NCBI RefSeq assembly: GCF_003149145.1
Contig: NZ_QGDQ01000012.1
Location: forward strand, 62,001 to 126,000
DNA from: Quadrisphaera granulorum
GTDB taxonomy: Bacteria > Actinomycetota > Actinomycetes > Actinomycetales > Quadrisphaeraceae
Direction of reading: 5' to 3'
Length of the DNA: 64,000 nt
How positions within the stretch are numbered: position 1 is the first letter of the stretch; each line of letters opens with the position of its first letter. Positions 43,414 to 52,463 of this stretch are shown piece after piece. Made by a program: the position numbers and the translations under genes. The notes under the pieces are model-generated. The model did no database searches. It was given only the letters and a program-made list of their open reading frames with translations, and was not told where the DNA came from.

Positions 43414-45159
43414 TCAGCCGGACGCCTCCTCCGCGGTGCGGCGCGCGGTCTCGAGCCACAGCCGGCGCGCTTCCAGCGCGATCTGCGCCTTCGCCTCGGC
43501 GCGGGAGTCTCCCTTGGCGCGGGCGGCGGCCAGGTCTGCCTCGAGGTCGGCGACGACGCGTTCCAGCTGCTGGACCGCGCTGTCGGCCCGGGCCTTGACC
43601 TCGGGGTTGGTCCGCTTCCAGGTGGCGCCCTCGGCGTCGTTGACGGCCTGTTCGACGGCCCGCAGGCGCTTCTCCACGCGCTGGAGGTCGGCACGGGGCA
43701 CCTTGCCGGCGGCGTCCCACCGCTCCTGGATCGAGCGCAGCGCCCGGCGCGCCGAGCGCGCGTCGGTGACCGGGAGGAGCTTCTCGGCCTCGACGAGCAG
43801 CTCCTCCTTGACAGCGAGGTTGCCGCGGAAGGACTCGTCCTCGGCCTCGTTAGCCGCGGTGCGCGCCGCGAAGAACGCGTCCTGGGCGGCGCGGAAGCGC
43901 ACCCACAGGGCGTCGTCGTCCTTGCGAGAGCCGCGCGGGGCCGCCTTCCAGCGGTCCATGAGCTGGCGGTACGCGGTGGACGTCGGGCCCCAGGCGGTGG
44001 AGGTCGCGAGGGACTCGGCCTCGATGACGATCTCTTCCTTGGTCTGCTTCGCCTCGGAGTTGCGCTCCTCCAGGGCCGAGAAGTACGCGCGGCGGGCCCT
44101 GTCGAAGCTCGTCCGGGCGGCGCTGAACCGCTTCCAGAGGTCGTCCTCGGACTTCTTGTCGAGGCGCTGGGCGCGCTGGGCGTCCTTCCACGCGTCGAGC
44201 AGCTCCCGCAGGCGGTCACCGCTGGGGCGCCACTGCATGCGCTCGGGGTCGACGGCCGCGATCTGCTCGGCCTCCTCGACGATGGCGTTGCGCGCGCTCA
44301 GCGCGGCCTCACGGGCCGCAGCTCGGGCGGCGTCGGCTTCCTCGCGGCGGGCGGCGGCCACGGCCTCCAGGTCACGCGTGCGCTGCGCGAGGCCCTCGAG
44401 GTCTCCCACGGCCAGCACGTCGGCCAGGGAGCCACGCAGCGCGCGCAGCTGCCCGACGACCTCGCCGGGGGCCACCTCGGCGGACATGAGCCGCTGCTCG
44501 GCGATGTCGACCTGAGCGACCAGGGCGTCGAACTCGCGCCCGTAGTGCGCCAGCGCCTCGGCCTCGGTGGCGTCGACGACGGTGCCGACCTGACGCTCAC
44601 CCTCGGCGGTGCGGACCCACACGACGCCCTCGGCGTCCATGCGACCCCAGGGCGTGGGGTCCGACGGGGGACGGACGGCGGGGCGCGTCGTCGGTGCGTG
44701 CGGACGCGGTGCGCGACGCGGCTTGGGCGCTGGACGGCCGCGCCCGCCGCCACCGCCGGGCTTGGGTGCCCCCGGGGCGGGGGTGGCGGCCGCAGCCGCC
44801 GCCTCGTCGGCCGGAGCCTGCTCCGCTGCCTCGTCGGTCGGAGCCTGCTCCGCTGCCTCGTCGGTCGGAGCCTGCTCCGCTGCCTCGTCGGTCGGAGCCT
44901 GCTCCGCGGCGTCGCTCGGCTCGTTGGTGGCGTCGGCCTCGGCAGCGGGTGCCTCGGCGGCGTCCGCGGGTGCGTCGGCAGCGTCGCTCGGCTCGGAGGC
45001 CGGCTCGCCGGTCGGCTCGGCGCTCTCCTGCGCCGCGGCCTCCTGGAGGGCCGCGGCGACCTCGGCCACCTCGGGGCGCTCCGAGGTGGTGGTGGGCTCG
45101 GTCACGGCGTCTCCAGCCTCCTCGCCGATGGCGGGGGTGGGGGTCGTCTGGTCGCTCAC
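43414..45159 (-). CDS. DUF349-domain coiled-coil protein
   Basis: A 581-residue protein of the actinobacterial DUF349 family, function unknown. The C-terminal 400 residues contain repeated helical DUF349 units, each with a W-K/R pattern: LLDAWKDAQRAQRLDKKSED-type, YRQLMDRWKAAPRGSRKDDD and LRSIQERWDAAGKVPRADLQ. The N-terminal 150 residues are acidic and disordered, and contain four tandem copies of EQAPTDEAA. GTG 45159 overlaps the stop of the peptidylprolyl isomerase (GTGA). The gene pair lies between rel and hisS. Confidence 0.85.
   Translation of the reverse strand: MSDQTTPTPAIGEEAGDAVTEPTTTSERPEVAEVAAALQEAAAQESAEPTGEPASEPSDAADAPADAAEAPAAEADATNEPSDAAEQAPTDEAAEQAPTDEAAEQAPTDEAAEQAPADEAAAAAATPAPGAPKPGGGGGRGRPAPKPRRAPRPHAPTTRPAVRPPSDPTPWGRMDAEGVVWVRTAEGERQVGTVVDATEAEALAHYGREFDALVAQVDIAEQRLMSAEVAPGEVVGQLRALRGSLADVLAVGDLEGLAQRTRDLEAVAAARREEADAARAAAREAALSARNAIVEEAEQIAAVDPERMQWRPSGDRLRELLDAWKDAQRAQRLDKKSEDDLWKRFSAARTSFDRARRAYFSALEERNSEAKQTKEEIVIEAESLATSTAWGPTSTAYRQLMDRWKAAPRGSRKDDDALWVRFRAAQDAFFAARTAANEAEDESFRGNLAVKEELLVEAEKLLPVTDARSARRALRSIQERWDAAGKVPRADLQRVEKRLRAVEQAVNDAEGATWKRTNPEVKARADSAVQQLERVVADLEADLAAARAKGDSRAEAKAQIALEARRLWLETARRTAEEASG
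44801..44908 (-). repeat. Four tandem 27-bp repeats in the DUF349 gene
   Basis: The 27-bp unit starting GCCTCGTCGGTCGGAGCCTG occurs at 44801, 44828, 44855 and 44882, identical except for one C/T change in the first copy and the last base of the fourth. It encodes EQAPTDEAA in the disordered N-terminus. Near-identity at DNA level suggests recent copy-number change. Confidence 0.92.
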
Positions 45160-45998
45160 TGGACAGTCACCTGCTCGATGCTGATCGGGGTGGTCGGTTT
45201 GCCGTCTCCGGGGCCGTTGCTGCCGTCGTCACCGGCGGAGGCCACCCGCTGCACGACGTCCAGACCGCTGGTGATGCGGCCGAGCACCGTGTACCCGCCC
45301 GCCGTGTCCGACGGGATGGTCGAGTCCTGGTAGACGAGGAAGAACTGGCTGCCCTGGCTGTCGCCGTCGCTGCCGCGGCGGGCCATCGCGATGGTGCCGG
45401 CCGGGTACACGTTGTCAGACGGGGCGGCCTCCACCGGCCCGAACGTGTAACCGGGGCCGCCGGTGCCGGTGCCGGTGGGGTCACCGCACTGCAGCACGTA
45501 GATGCCGGACGTCGTGAGGCGGTGGCAGGGCGTGCCGTTGAAGAAGTTGTCACGGGCCAGGGTCACGAACGACGCCACGGCTCGCGGCGCCTTCGCGCCG
45601 TCGAGCTCGACGCCGATGTCTCCGCACGACGTGACGAGCGTGCCGGCCCAGGTGCGCCCCTGGGCCACCGACGGGTCGGGGGCCGAGGAGAGCTGGGTGG
45701 CGGAGGCGTCGGGCGTCGAGGTGGGCGCCGGGCAGGCGTTGGCCGGCGGCGAGGCGCTGGTGGTAGCCGCTGCGCTGGGGCTCGCGCCGGGAGCCGCGGC
45801 CTCGTCAGCTGCGGAGGGACGGAAGCTGAACCACGCGACGACGGCGATACCCGCCAGGACGACGACGACCAGCGTCGCCGCGATCGCGGTGTTCCGGCGG
45901 CGGCGCCGCTCGGCGGCCTTGGCCGCCTGGCGTCGCTGCCACGCCTGGTGGCGCCGTCGCTCGTAGTCGCGCTCGCGTTCGCTCTTGCTGGGTGGCAT
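45156..45998 (-). CDS. Membrane-anchored cyclophilin-type peptidylprolyl isomerase
   Basis: A 280-residue protein. A basic N-terminus (SKSERERDYERRRHQAWQRRQ) and one membrane helix (TAIAATLVVVVLAGIAVVAWF) are followed by an Ala/Ser/Pro linker and an extracytoplasmic cyclophilin domain. The domain includes APRAVASFVTLARDNFFNGTPCHRL, GSDGDSQGSQFFLVYQDS and YTVLGRITSGLDVVQRVA. The catalytic Arg of typical cyclophilins (FHR) is present as CHR. Some residues of the active site differ, so isomerase activity is probable but not certain. ATG 45998 has GGAGG upstream. Confidence 0.87.
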   Translation of the reverse strand: MPPSKSERERDYERRRHQAWQRRQAAKAAERRRRRNTAIAATLVVVVLAGIAVVAWFSFRPSAADEAAAPGASPSAAATTSASPPANACPAPTSTPDASATQLSSAPDPSVAQGRTWAGTLVTSCGDIGVELDGAKAPRAVASFVTLARDNFFNGTPCHRLTTSGIYVLQCGDPTGTGTGGPGYTFGPVEAAPSDNVYPAGTIAMARRGSDGDSQGSQFFLVYQDSTIPSDTAGGYTVLGRITSGLDVVQRVASAGDDGSNGPGDGKPTTPISIEQVTVQ

Positions 45999-46104
45999 GC
46001 CGCCCCTCACCTCCTGCGGCCTCGTCGTGAGCCGGTCGTCTGCGCTCCCGCTGGACGAACGGGCCCCGGGGAGTCTACGGCGCGGCATCGAGCCGGGTCC
46101 TGAC

Positions 46105-46110
46105 TAGGCT
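46105..46110 (+). promoter_or_regulatory. -10 box of the MBL-fold gene (leaderless)
   Basis: TAGGCT ends six bases before GTG 46117, leaving no room for a ribosome-binding site. Confidence 0.55.
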
Positions 46111-46116
46111 CCCCGC

Positions 46117-46851
46117 GTGCTGGCGTCCGCGATCCCCGACACCGTCATGGGCACCAACTGCTGGGTGCTGGCGACGGGCCGGGGCCAGGAGTGCATCGTC
46201 GTCGACCCCGGCTTCGACGTGCTGGACCGCCTGCGCGCGGAGCTTCTCGAGCACCGGCTGCGCCCGGCCGCCGTCGTCCTGACCCACGGCCACGCCGACC
46301 ACGTCTGGTCGGTGACCCCGGTGTGCCGCTCCGGCGCGGCGGGCAGCGGCGGCGTGCCCGCGCTCGTGCACGGCGACGACAGGTACCGCCTGCGCGACCC
46401 GCTCGCCGACCTGTCCGCACCGCTGCGAGCCATGCTCGAGCAGCAATTCGGCCCCGCGGCGCGCTGGGAGGAGCCCGACGACGTGCGCGACCTCGTGGCC
46501 GACCAGGTGCTGGAGATCGCGGGCCTGTCCCTGCGGGTCCAGCACGCCCCCGGCCACACCGAGGGCTCGACCGTGCTCAGCCTCGACGAGGCGCCCGACG
46601 TCCTGTCCGGGGCGCTCGCCGGTGCGGAGCGGGTGGTGATGACGACGACGTCGACGGTGCTCGCCGGTGACGTCCTCTTCGCCGGAAGCATCGGCCGCTG
46701 CGACCTGCCCGGTGGCGACCCCGCCGCGATGGCCCGGTCGCTGCGCGACGTCGTCCTCCCGATGCCCGACGACAGGCTCGTGCTGCCCGGTCACGGCCCC
46801 GTCACCACCATCGGCCGCGAGCGCGCGGTCAACCCGTTCCTGCCGCGCTGA
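46117..46851 (+). CDS. MBL-fold metallo-hydrolase (glyoxalase II-like)
   Basis: A 244-residue hydrolase with the metal motif VVLTHGHADHVWSV (HxHxDH) near residue 56, HAPGHTEGSTVLSL for the third His, AGDVLFAGSIGRCDLPGGD for the bridging Asp and LVLPGHGPVTTIG for the last His. It is close to the actinobacterial Rv2581c type that always lies next to hisS. The function is probably thioester or other acyl hydrolysis. The start is a leaderless GTG. Confidence 0.88.
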   Translation: MLASAIPDTVMGTNCWVLATGRGQECIVVDPGFDVLDRLRAELLEHRLRPAAVVLTHGHADHVWSVTPVCRSGAAGSGGVPALVHGDDRYRLRDPLADLSAPLRAMLEQQFGPAARWEEPDDVRDLVADQVLEIAGLSLRVQHAPGHTEGSTVLSLDEAPDVLSGALAGAERVVMTTTSTVLAGDVLFAGSIGRCDLPGGDPAAMARSLRDVVLPMPDDRLVLPGHGPVTTIGRERAVNPFLPR

Positions 46852-46905
46852 CGACCCGCTGACACCCTGCTGCACTGACGACCCGTCCGAGACTGGAGAA
46901 CCCCT

Positions 46906-48267
46906 GTGGCCCGCCCCACCCCGCTGTCCGGCTTCCCCGAGCTGCTGCCGTCGGCCCGCCTGGTCGAGCAGCACGTGCTCGACGTGCTGCGCGAGGTGTT
47001 CGAGCTGCACGGCTTCTCGAACATCGAGACCCGCGCGGTGGAGCCACTGTCGGTGCTGCTGCGCAAGGGCGAGATCGACAAGGAGGTCTACGTCGTCCGT
47101 CGGCTCCAGGCCGAGGCCGGCGAGGAGAGCGGTTCATCCGACGATCTGGCGCTTCACTTCGACCTCACGGTGCCGTTCGCGCGCTACGTGACCGAGAACG
47201 CGGGTCACCTGCAGTTCCCCTTCCGCCGCTACCAGATCCAGAAGGTGTGGCGGGGTGAGCGCCCGCAGGAGGGTCGCTACCGCGAGTTCACGCAGGCCGA
47301 CATCGACGTCGTCGACAGGGGCACCCTCGCCGTCCACCACGACGCCGACATGGCCCGCGTCATGGGCGAGGCCCTCGCGCGGCTGCCGCTGCCGGGTGTG
47401 ACGCTGCAGGTCAACAACCGCCGGCTGGTGGAGGGTTTCTACCGCGGGCTGGGGCTTGAGGGTGACGTCCTGACGGGGTCGATCGGGGCCACGATGCGGG
47501 CCGTCGACAAGCTCGACAAGGTCGGCGCTCGCGGTGTGGCCGACCTGCTCGCCCAGGCCGGGCTCACGCAGGCCCAGGCCGACGGGGCGCTCGCTCTCGC
47601 GCAGGTCCGTGCCGGCGCCGGTGACCTCGTGGCGTCCGTGAGGGCGCTCGGCGTCAGCCACGAGCTGCTCGACCAGGGCCTGGAGGAGCTGCTGGCGGTG
47701 CTCACCGCCGTCGACGACCTCCCCGCGGACCGCGTCGCCGTCGTCGCCGACCTGTCCGTGGCTCGCGGCCTGGACTACTACACGGGCACCGTCTACGAGA
47801 CGCGCATGCGCGGCTGGGAGTCGCTCGGGTCGATCTGCTCGGGCGGTCGCTACGACGCCCTCGCCGATGACGGCCGCGACGTGTACCCCGGCGTCGGCAT
47901 CTCCCTCGGCGTGACGCGGGCGATCATCCCGCTGCTGGGCAAGGGCGCCGTGCGCGCCAGCCGCCCCACGCCGACCGTCGTCGTCGTCGCCGTCGCCGAC
48001 GAGGCCCACCGCCGTGACGCCGACCGGGTGGCGAGTGCGCTGCGGGCGCGCGGCGTGGCTGCTGAGGTGTCGCCGACGGCGGCGAAGTTCGGCAAGCAGA
48101 TCCGCTTCGCCGACCGGCGCGGGGTGCCGTTCGTGTGGTTCTCGCAGGAGGACGGCTCCCACGAGGTGAAGGACATCCGTTCCGGCGAGCAGGTGCTGGC
48201 TGACCCGGCGTCGTGGCTGCCGCCCGCGGCCGACCTGCGTCCGACCGTGGTGCTGCCCGAGGCCTGA
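46906..48267 (+). CDS. hisS: Histidine--tRNA ligase
   Basis: Charges tRNA-His. The 453-residue class II enzyme has PLSGFPELLPSARLVEQHVLD, motif 2 PFRRYQIQKVWRGERPQEGRYREF with the preceding DLTVPFARYV, and the histidine-specific VARGLDYYTGTVYE and SGGRYD-like CSGGRYDAL. The C-terminal anticodon domain (PTVVVVAVADEAHRRDA) completes it. GTG 46906 has GGAGAA upstream. The PGFPELLP start region is of the longer actinobacterial type seen in some families. Confidence 0.95.
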   Translation: MARPTPLSGFPELLPSARLVEQHVLDVLREVFELHGFSNIETRAVEPLSVLLRKGEIDKEVYVVRRLQAEAGEESGSSDDLALHFDLTVPFARYVTENAGHLQFPFRRYQIQKVWRGERPQEGRYREFTQADIDVVDRGTLAVHHDADMARVMGEALARLPLPGVTLQVNNRRLVEGFYRGLGLEGDVLTGSIGATMRAVDKLDKVGARGVADLLAQAGLTQAQADGALALAQVRAGAGDLVASVRALGVSHELLDQGLEELLAVLTAVDDLPADRVAVVADLSVARGLDYYTGTVYETRMRGWESLGSICSGGRYDALADDGRDVYPGVGISLGVTRAIIPLLGKGAVRASRPTPTVVVVAVADEAHRRDADRVASALRARGVAAEVSPTAAKFGKQIRFADRRGVPFVWFSQEDGSHEVKDIRSGEQVLADPASWLPPAADLRPTVVLPEA

Positions 48268-48287
48268 CCCGCACGCAGACGCGACCA

Positions 48288-48318
48288 AGGGCACGCAGGA
48301 CCAGGCCCTGCGTGCCCT
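48288..48318. terminator. Terminator after hisS
   Basis: AGGGCACGCAGG (48288-48299) pairs with CCTGCGTGCCCT (48307-48318) over a 7-nt loop, with outer GCGAC/GTCGC pairing. It lies between convergent hisS and the antitoxin-like gene. Confidence 0.75.
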
Positions 48319-48326
48319 CTGTCGCG

Positions 48327-48536
48327 TCAGCTGCGGGGTTCTCCGCCGCGCGCGTCGCCCTGGCCGTCGAGGAAGGTGTTCGCCTTCTCCTGGCCGATGT
48401 CGACCTTGTCGGCGTACTTGCCGCCGGTCCGGGCGTCGATCGCGTCGCCGCCCCTCTCGACCGCCTGGTCCGCCTGGTCGGGGTGCTTGCCGGCGAGGTC
48501 CTTGGCCTTGTCCGCGAGGCCCTTGAAGTCCACCAC
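48327..48536 (-). CDS. MT0933-type antitoxin-like small protein
   Basis: A 69-residue protein matching the mycobacterial MT0933/Rv0909 antitoxin family: DFKGLADKAKDLAGKHPDQADQAVERGGDAIDARTGGKYADKVD in outline, of which the diagnostic parts are GLADKAKDLAG and DARTGGKYADKVD. Two GTGs at 48536 and 48533 follow GGAGGA. No toxin gene is adjacent, as is usual for this family in many actinobacteria. The same motif may be a stress-associated helical protein rather than a true antitoxin. Confidence 0.75.
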   Translation of the reverse strand: MVDFKGLADKAKDLAGKHPDQADQAVERGGDAIDARTGGKYADKVDIGQEKANTFLDGQGDARGGEPRS

Positions 48537-48651
48537 GGTCTCCTCCTGCTCTCTCGTTCGGTCGTGCGCCCCGACGCTACGACTGGGCTGTCCATCGCGC
48601 CCCTCGATCACTGTCGGTGATTATGCCTTTGCCACGCGCTGTCAGCCGCTG

Positions 48652-49080
48652 TCAGGCTGGGGCGAGTCCGCAGACGGAGCGGACGGCCGCCAGCCCTTCG
48701 GGCGTGCCCGGCCAGTGCCGCTCCAGGGCCTGCGGCCCCGCGCGGCGCACCACGGACCGCAGGACAAGGACGACGGCGACGACGTCGTCCGCCCAGCCGA
48801 TTACCGGCAGCACGTCCGGCACGAGGTCGAACGGGAGCGCCAGGTAGCCGAGCAGCAGCCACAGGCGCACGCGGACGCCGCGCGGCAGGGTCCGGTCGGC
48901 GGCGAGGCGGCGCACCAGACGCAGTAGGTCGGGGAGCAGCCGCAGCGCATCGCGCCAGGTGGTCTGCCCCTGCGAGACGCGCCAGAGGACGGCGAGCAGC
49001 AGCAGCCAGCAGATCAACAGGGCGACGACGAGGCCCCCGACCACGGCGAGCACCGTCCCGCAGGTGCCGTCGATGCCCAC
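48652..49080 (-). CDS. YkvA-family (DUF1232) membrane protein
   Basis: A 142-residue protein with an N-terminal hydrophobic helix (LAVVGGLVVALLICWLLLLAVLW) and the DUF1232 core PFDLVPDVLPVIGWADDVVAVVLVL with PD and DD pairs. The function is unknown; some members have been linked to calcium or metal stress. The start is GTG 49080; no better ATG exists. It is divergent from the ClC gene, with repeat locus 3 between them. Confidence 0.82.
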   Translation of the reverse strand: MGIDGTCGTVLAVVGGLVVALLICWLLLLAVLWRVSQGQTTWRDALRLLPDLLRLVRRLAADRTLPRGVRVRLWLLLGYLALPFDLVPDVLPVIGWADDVVAVVLVLRSVVRRAGPQALERHWPGTPEGLAAVRSVCGLAPA

Positions 49081-49126
49081 GAGGTGACGCTACCGACGCG
49101 CCGCTGCGCTCTGGCCCGCTTCCCCG

Positions 49127-49181
49127 CCGTGATCATGGACAGTCGGCCACCACCCAGGTGGCCGACTGTCCATGATCACGG
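49127..49181. repeat. GTGATCATGG repeat, locus 3
   Basis: A perfect 25-bp inverted repeat beginning CCGTGATCATGGACAGTCGG, with loop ACCCA. It lies between the divergent YkvA and ClC genes. The right arm contains an ATG (49172) in frame with ClC. Confidence 0.93.
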
Positions 49182-49207
49182 TCGGGGCGGTGTGGTTGGG
49201 TGGCCGC

Positions 49208-50446
49208 GTGCCGCTGCCGCTGAGGTGGGCCGCCGCCGTGGCGGCCACCGGCGTGGTCGCCGGACTCGCTGGGGCGGCGCTCATGGGGGTGCTGCGGCTC
49301 GTCCAGCACCTCGCCTACGGTCTGTTCGACCACGGCTTCGGAGCGGCCGTGGTCGCCGCCGACCCCGCCCGGCGGGTAGCGGCGATGGCTGCTGGCGGTC
49401 TCGCGGTGGGGCTCGGCTGGTGGGCGCTGCAGCGATGGACGTCGCCGGTGCGCGAGGCGGAGGACGTCGTCGGCGGGCCTCTTGGCGGGCGGATGCGGCT
49501 GCGATCGACGGCGGCGGACGCGGTGCTGCAGGTGGTGGCCGTGGGGGCGGGCGCATCGCTGGGGCGCGAAGGTGCCCCGCGTCAGGTCGGTGCGGCGGCG
49601 GGCGGCTGGTTGGCGGCGCGGTGCGGGCTGGAAGCTCAGGCGCAGCGGGTGCTGCTCGCGTGCGGCGCCGGCGCCGGGCTCGCTGCTGTCTACGACGTGC
49701 CGCTCGGGGGAGCGTTGTTCACCCTCGAGGTACTGCTGACCACCCTGGCACCGGTCGCGGTGCTCTCCGCTGTCGCGACGTCGGTCATCGCTGCCATGGT
49801 GGCCTGGCCGTTCGTGGGGATGGGACACGTCTTCACCGTCAGCCACCTCACGTCGCCGACGGCGTCGCTCGTGGTGGCAGCCGTCGTCGTCGGCCCTCTC
49901 GCGGCAGGGGTGGGCCTCGCGTTCCGCGCGCTCGCCGGATGGGCACGACGGCTGGCGCCGCGCGGGTGGCGGCTGCCGGTGGCCACCACGCTGGCCTTCG
50001 CGGTGGTCGGGCTGGTCGCCGTCCCGCTGCCGCAGGTGCTCGGCAACGGGCGCGCGCCCGCCGAGTTGGCGTTCGTCGGACAGCTGGGACTGGTCACTGC
50101 CGTGTTGCTGCTGGTCGCCCGGCCTCTGGCCACTGCCCTGTGTCTCGGTTCAGGGGCGAGGGGTGGCCTGCTCACGCCCGCGGTTGCACTGGGTGCGCTG
50201 CTCGGACTGCTGGGGGCTGCGGCCTGGTCGCAGCTGTGGCCGGGAGCGCCGGCGTCGGCGCTCGCGGTGGTCGGGGCGGCGGCGGTGCTGAGCGTGACGC
50301 AGCGTGCTCCGCTGACCGCCACCGTGCTGCTGCTGGAGTTCACCGGCAGTGCGACGACGCTGCTGGTGCCGGTGCTTGCAGCCGTGACGACGGCGACGGC
50401 GACGGCGCGCCTGGTCGGCTCCCGCCCCTCCCCAACCCCGCCGTGA
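49208..50446 (+). CDS. ClC-family chloride channel/transporter
   Basis: About 412 residues and ten or more hydrophobic segments. ClC signatures are LGREGAPRQVGAAAGGWLA (the GREGP-type selectivity loop, with Ala for Pro order changed), ACGAGAGLAAVYDVPLGGALFTLE (GAAAGLAAAFNAPLAG-type) and GSGARGGLLTPAVALG (GxFxP-type). No C-terminal CBS domains are present. GTG 49208 (GGGTGG upstream) is preferred; the frame is also open from GTG 49190 and from ATG 49172 inside the repeat. The TGA stop is part of repeat locus 4 (CCGTGATCATGG). Confidence 0.85.
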   Translation: MPLPLRWAAAVAATGVVAGLAGAALMGVLRLVQHLAYGLFDHGFGAAVVAADPARRVAAMAAGGLAVGLGWWALQRWTSPVREAEDVVGGPLGGRMRLRSTAADAVLQVVAVGAGASLGREGAPRQVGAAAGGWLAARCGLEAQAQRVLLACGAGAGLAAVYDVPLGGALFTLEVLLTTLAPVAVLSAVATSVIAAMVAWPFVGMGHVFTVSHLTSPTASLVVAAVVVGPLAAGVGLAFRALAGWARRLAPRGWRLPVATTLAFAVVGLVAVPLPQVLGNGRAPAELAFVGQLGLVTAVLLLVARPLATALCLGSGARGGLLTPAVALGALLGLLGAAAWSQLWPGAPASALAVVGAAAVLSVTQRAPLTATVLLLEFTGSATTLLVPVLAAVTTATATARLVGSRPSPTPP

Positions 50447-50536
50447 TCATGGACGCTGGCCACCTTACGGATCCGTAGGGTGGCGGACGCCCATGATCAC
50501 GGGGGGAAGGTGCTCCGGAAGTCCATGATCACGGGG
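50441..50536. repeat. GTGATCATGG repeat, locus 4
   Basis: The left unit CCGTGATCATGGACGCTGGC (50441) faces TGGCGGACGCCCATGATCAC ending at 50500. The loop holds its own palindrome, ACGGATCCGT. A third unit GGAAGTCCATGATCACGG follows at 50517-50534. The first bases include the ClC stop codon. The two arms differ more than at other loci. Confidence 0.88.
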
Positions 50537-50669
50537 GTGGGGAGCGGGGGTGGGGGATCGCCCACAGCGGAAAGTCCTGGCGACTGTCAGACCCGAGCCC
50601 TAGCCTCGTTCGCCGGGGCAACCGGCCGTCCGGAAGCCGAGCCGCCCCGACTCCGTGGAGGTGGGCCGC

Positions 50670-52463
50670 GTGCTCCTTCAGCTCCTGCGGCGCTACCTGC
50701 GCCCGTACTGGTCACTGCTGGCGGGCGTCGTCGTCTTCCAGACCCTGCAGACCCTCGCCTCGCTGTACCTGCCGACGCTGAACGCCGACATCATCGACAA
50801 GGGCGTCGTCACCGGAGACACGCACTACGTGCTGGTCACGGGCCTGTGGATGCTCCTGGTGACGCTCGGGCAGGTGGCGGCCACCGTCGTCGCCGTGTAC
50901 TTCGGCGCCAAGACGGCCATGGGCTTCGGGCGCGACGTGCGCGCCGCCGTCTTCGGGCACGTGGCGGCGCTGAGCGAGCGCGAGGTCGGGCGCTTCGGGG
51001 CCGCGAGTCTCATCACCCGCACCACCAACGACGTGCAGCAGGTGCAGATGCTCGTGCTCATGGGCGCGACGCTGCTGGTCACCAGCCCGATCACCGCCGT
51101 CGGCGGGGTCGCGTTGGCGCTCCACCAGGACGTCGGCATGGCGTGGGTGCTCGTCGTCGCCGTCCCGGTGCTGCTGGGGGCGGTCGGCGCGATCGTCGCG
51201 CGGATGGTGCCGCAGTTCCGGCTCATGCAGGTCCGCCTCGACGGGGTGAACCGGGTGCTGCGCGAGCAGCTCACCGGGGTCCGTGTGGTCCGCGCCTTCG
51301 TCCGCGAGCCCGTGGAGGAGGAGCGCTTCGCCGCGGCCAGCACGGATCTGACGCAGACCGCCCTGCGGGCCGGGCGGCTCATGGCGCTGATGTTCCCCAC
51401 GGTGATGCTCGTCATGAACGCCTCCACGGTGGCCGTCGTGTGGCTCGGCGCCTACCGCATCGCCGACGGCGACCTCCAGATCGGCCAGCTCACGGCGTTC
51501 ATCTCCTACCTCGTGCAGATCCTCATGGCCGTGATGATGACGACGATGCTCGCGTTCCTCCTGCCGCGCGCCGCCGTCTCCGCGGACCGGATCGGGGAGG
51601 TGCTGGGCGCCGAGCCGTCCGTGGTGCCGCCCGCTGCCTCCGCCGCGGTGCGCGAGGCCGATCTCGACTCCGCGCTGCGCGGCACCGTCGAGCTGCGCGG
51701 CGCCACGTTCTGCTACCCCGGCGCCGAGGAGCCGGTGCTGCACAACATCACCTTCACGGCCGCTCCGGGGACGACGACGGCGGTGGTCGGCTCCACCGGC
51801 GGCGGCAAGACCACGCTCGTCAACCTGCTGCCCCGGCTCTTCGACGCCACGGGCGGTGAGGTGCTCGTCGACGGTGTGGACGTGCGCCGGCTCGACCCCG
51901 ACGTGCTGTGGGACCGCATCGGCCTGGTGCCGCAGCGGGCGTTGCTGTTCGCCGGCACCATCGCCTCCAACCTCCGCTTCGGCCGTCCCGACGCCACCGA
52001 CGCGGAGCTGTGGGAGGCCCTGGAGATCGCGCAGGCCGCCGACTTCGTCCGGGCGATGCCGGGCCAGCTCGAGGAGCCGGTCACCCAGGGCGGCACGAGC
52101 GTCTCCGGTGGGCAGCGACAGCGGCTGGCCATCGCCCGCGCCCTGGTCAAGAGACCGGCGGTCTACGTCTTTGACGACGCGTTCAGCGCCCTCGACACCG
52201 CCACCGACGCCCGCCTGCGCGCCGCGCTCGACGCCGCCGAGGGCGTGCGGGAGGCGACGCGGATCGTCGTCGCCCAGCGGGTGGCCACGGTGGTCTCGGC
52301 CGACCAGATCCTCGTGCTGGAGCACGGGCGGGTGGTGGCGCGCGGCACGCACGCGCAGCTGCTGGAGACCTCCGCGGAGTACCAGGAGATCGTCACGAGC
52401 CAGCTGTCCGCAGCCGATGCCGTGGCTGGCGCTGGCGCAGGGGCTGCGGGAGGTGCGGCGTGA
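50670..52463 (+). CDS. ABC exporter half-transporter with degenerate ATP site (subunit 1)
   Basis: About 597 residues: six membrane helices (LLRRYLRPYWSLLAGVVVFQTLQ, then TLNADIIDKGVVTGDTHYVL) and a C-terminal ATPase domain. Walker A is GSTGGGKTT and the signature is VSGGQRQR. The Walker B reads VYVFDDAFSALD with Asp in place of the catalytic Glu, and the H-loop His is Gln (VVAQRVATV). These losses mark the non-catalytic half of a heterodimeric exporter. GTG 50670 gives the usual family start MLLQLLRRYLRPYW; GTG 50655 is possible. Its stop overlaps the partner gene. Confidence 0.9.
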   Translation: MLLQLLRRYLRPYWSLLAGVVVFQTLQTLASLYLPTLNADIIDKGVVTGDTHYVLVTGLWMLLVTLGQVAATVVAVYFGAKTAMGFGRDVRAAVFGHVAALSEREVGRFGAASLITRTTNDVQQVQMLVLMGATLLVTSPITAVGGVALALHQDVGMAWVLVVAVPVLLGAVGAIVARMVPQFRLMQVRLDGVNRVLREQLTGVRVVRAFVREPVEEERFAAASTDLTQTALRAGRLMALMFPTVMLVMNASTVAVVWLGAYRIADGDLQIGQLTAFISYLVQILMAVMMTTMLAFLLPRAAVSADRIGEVLGAEPSVVPPAASAAVREADLDSALRGTVELRGATFCYPGAEEPVLHNITFTAAPGTTTAVVGSTGGGKTTLVNLLPRLFDATGGEVLVDGVDVRRLDPDVLWDRIGLVPQRALLFAGTIASNLRFGRPDATDAELWEALEIAQAADFVRAMPGQLEEPVTQGGTSVSGGQRQRLAIARALVKRPAVYVFDDAFSALDTATDARLRAALDAAEGVREATRIVVAQRVATVVSADQILVLEHGRVVARGTHAQLLETSAEYQEIVTSQLSAADAVAGAGAGAAGGAA

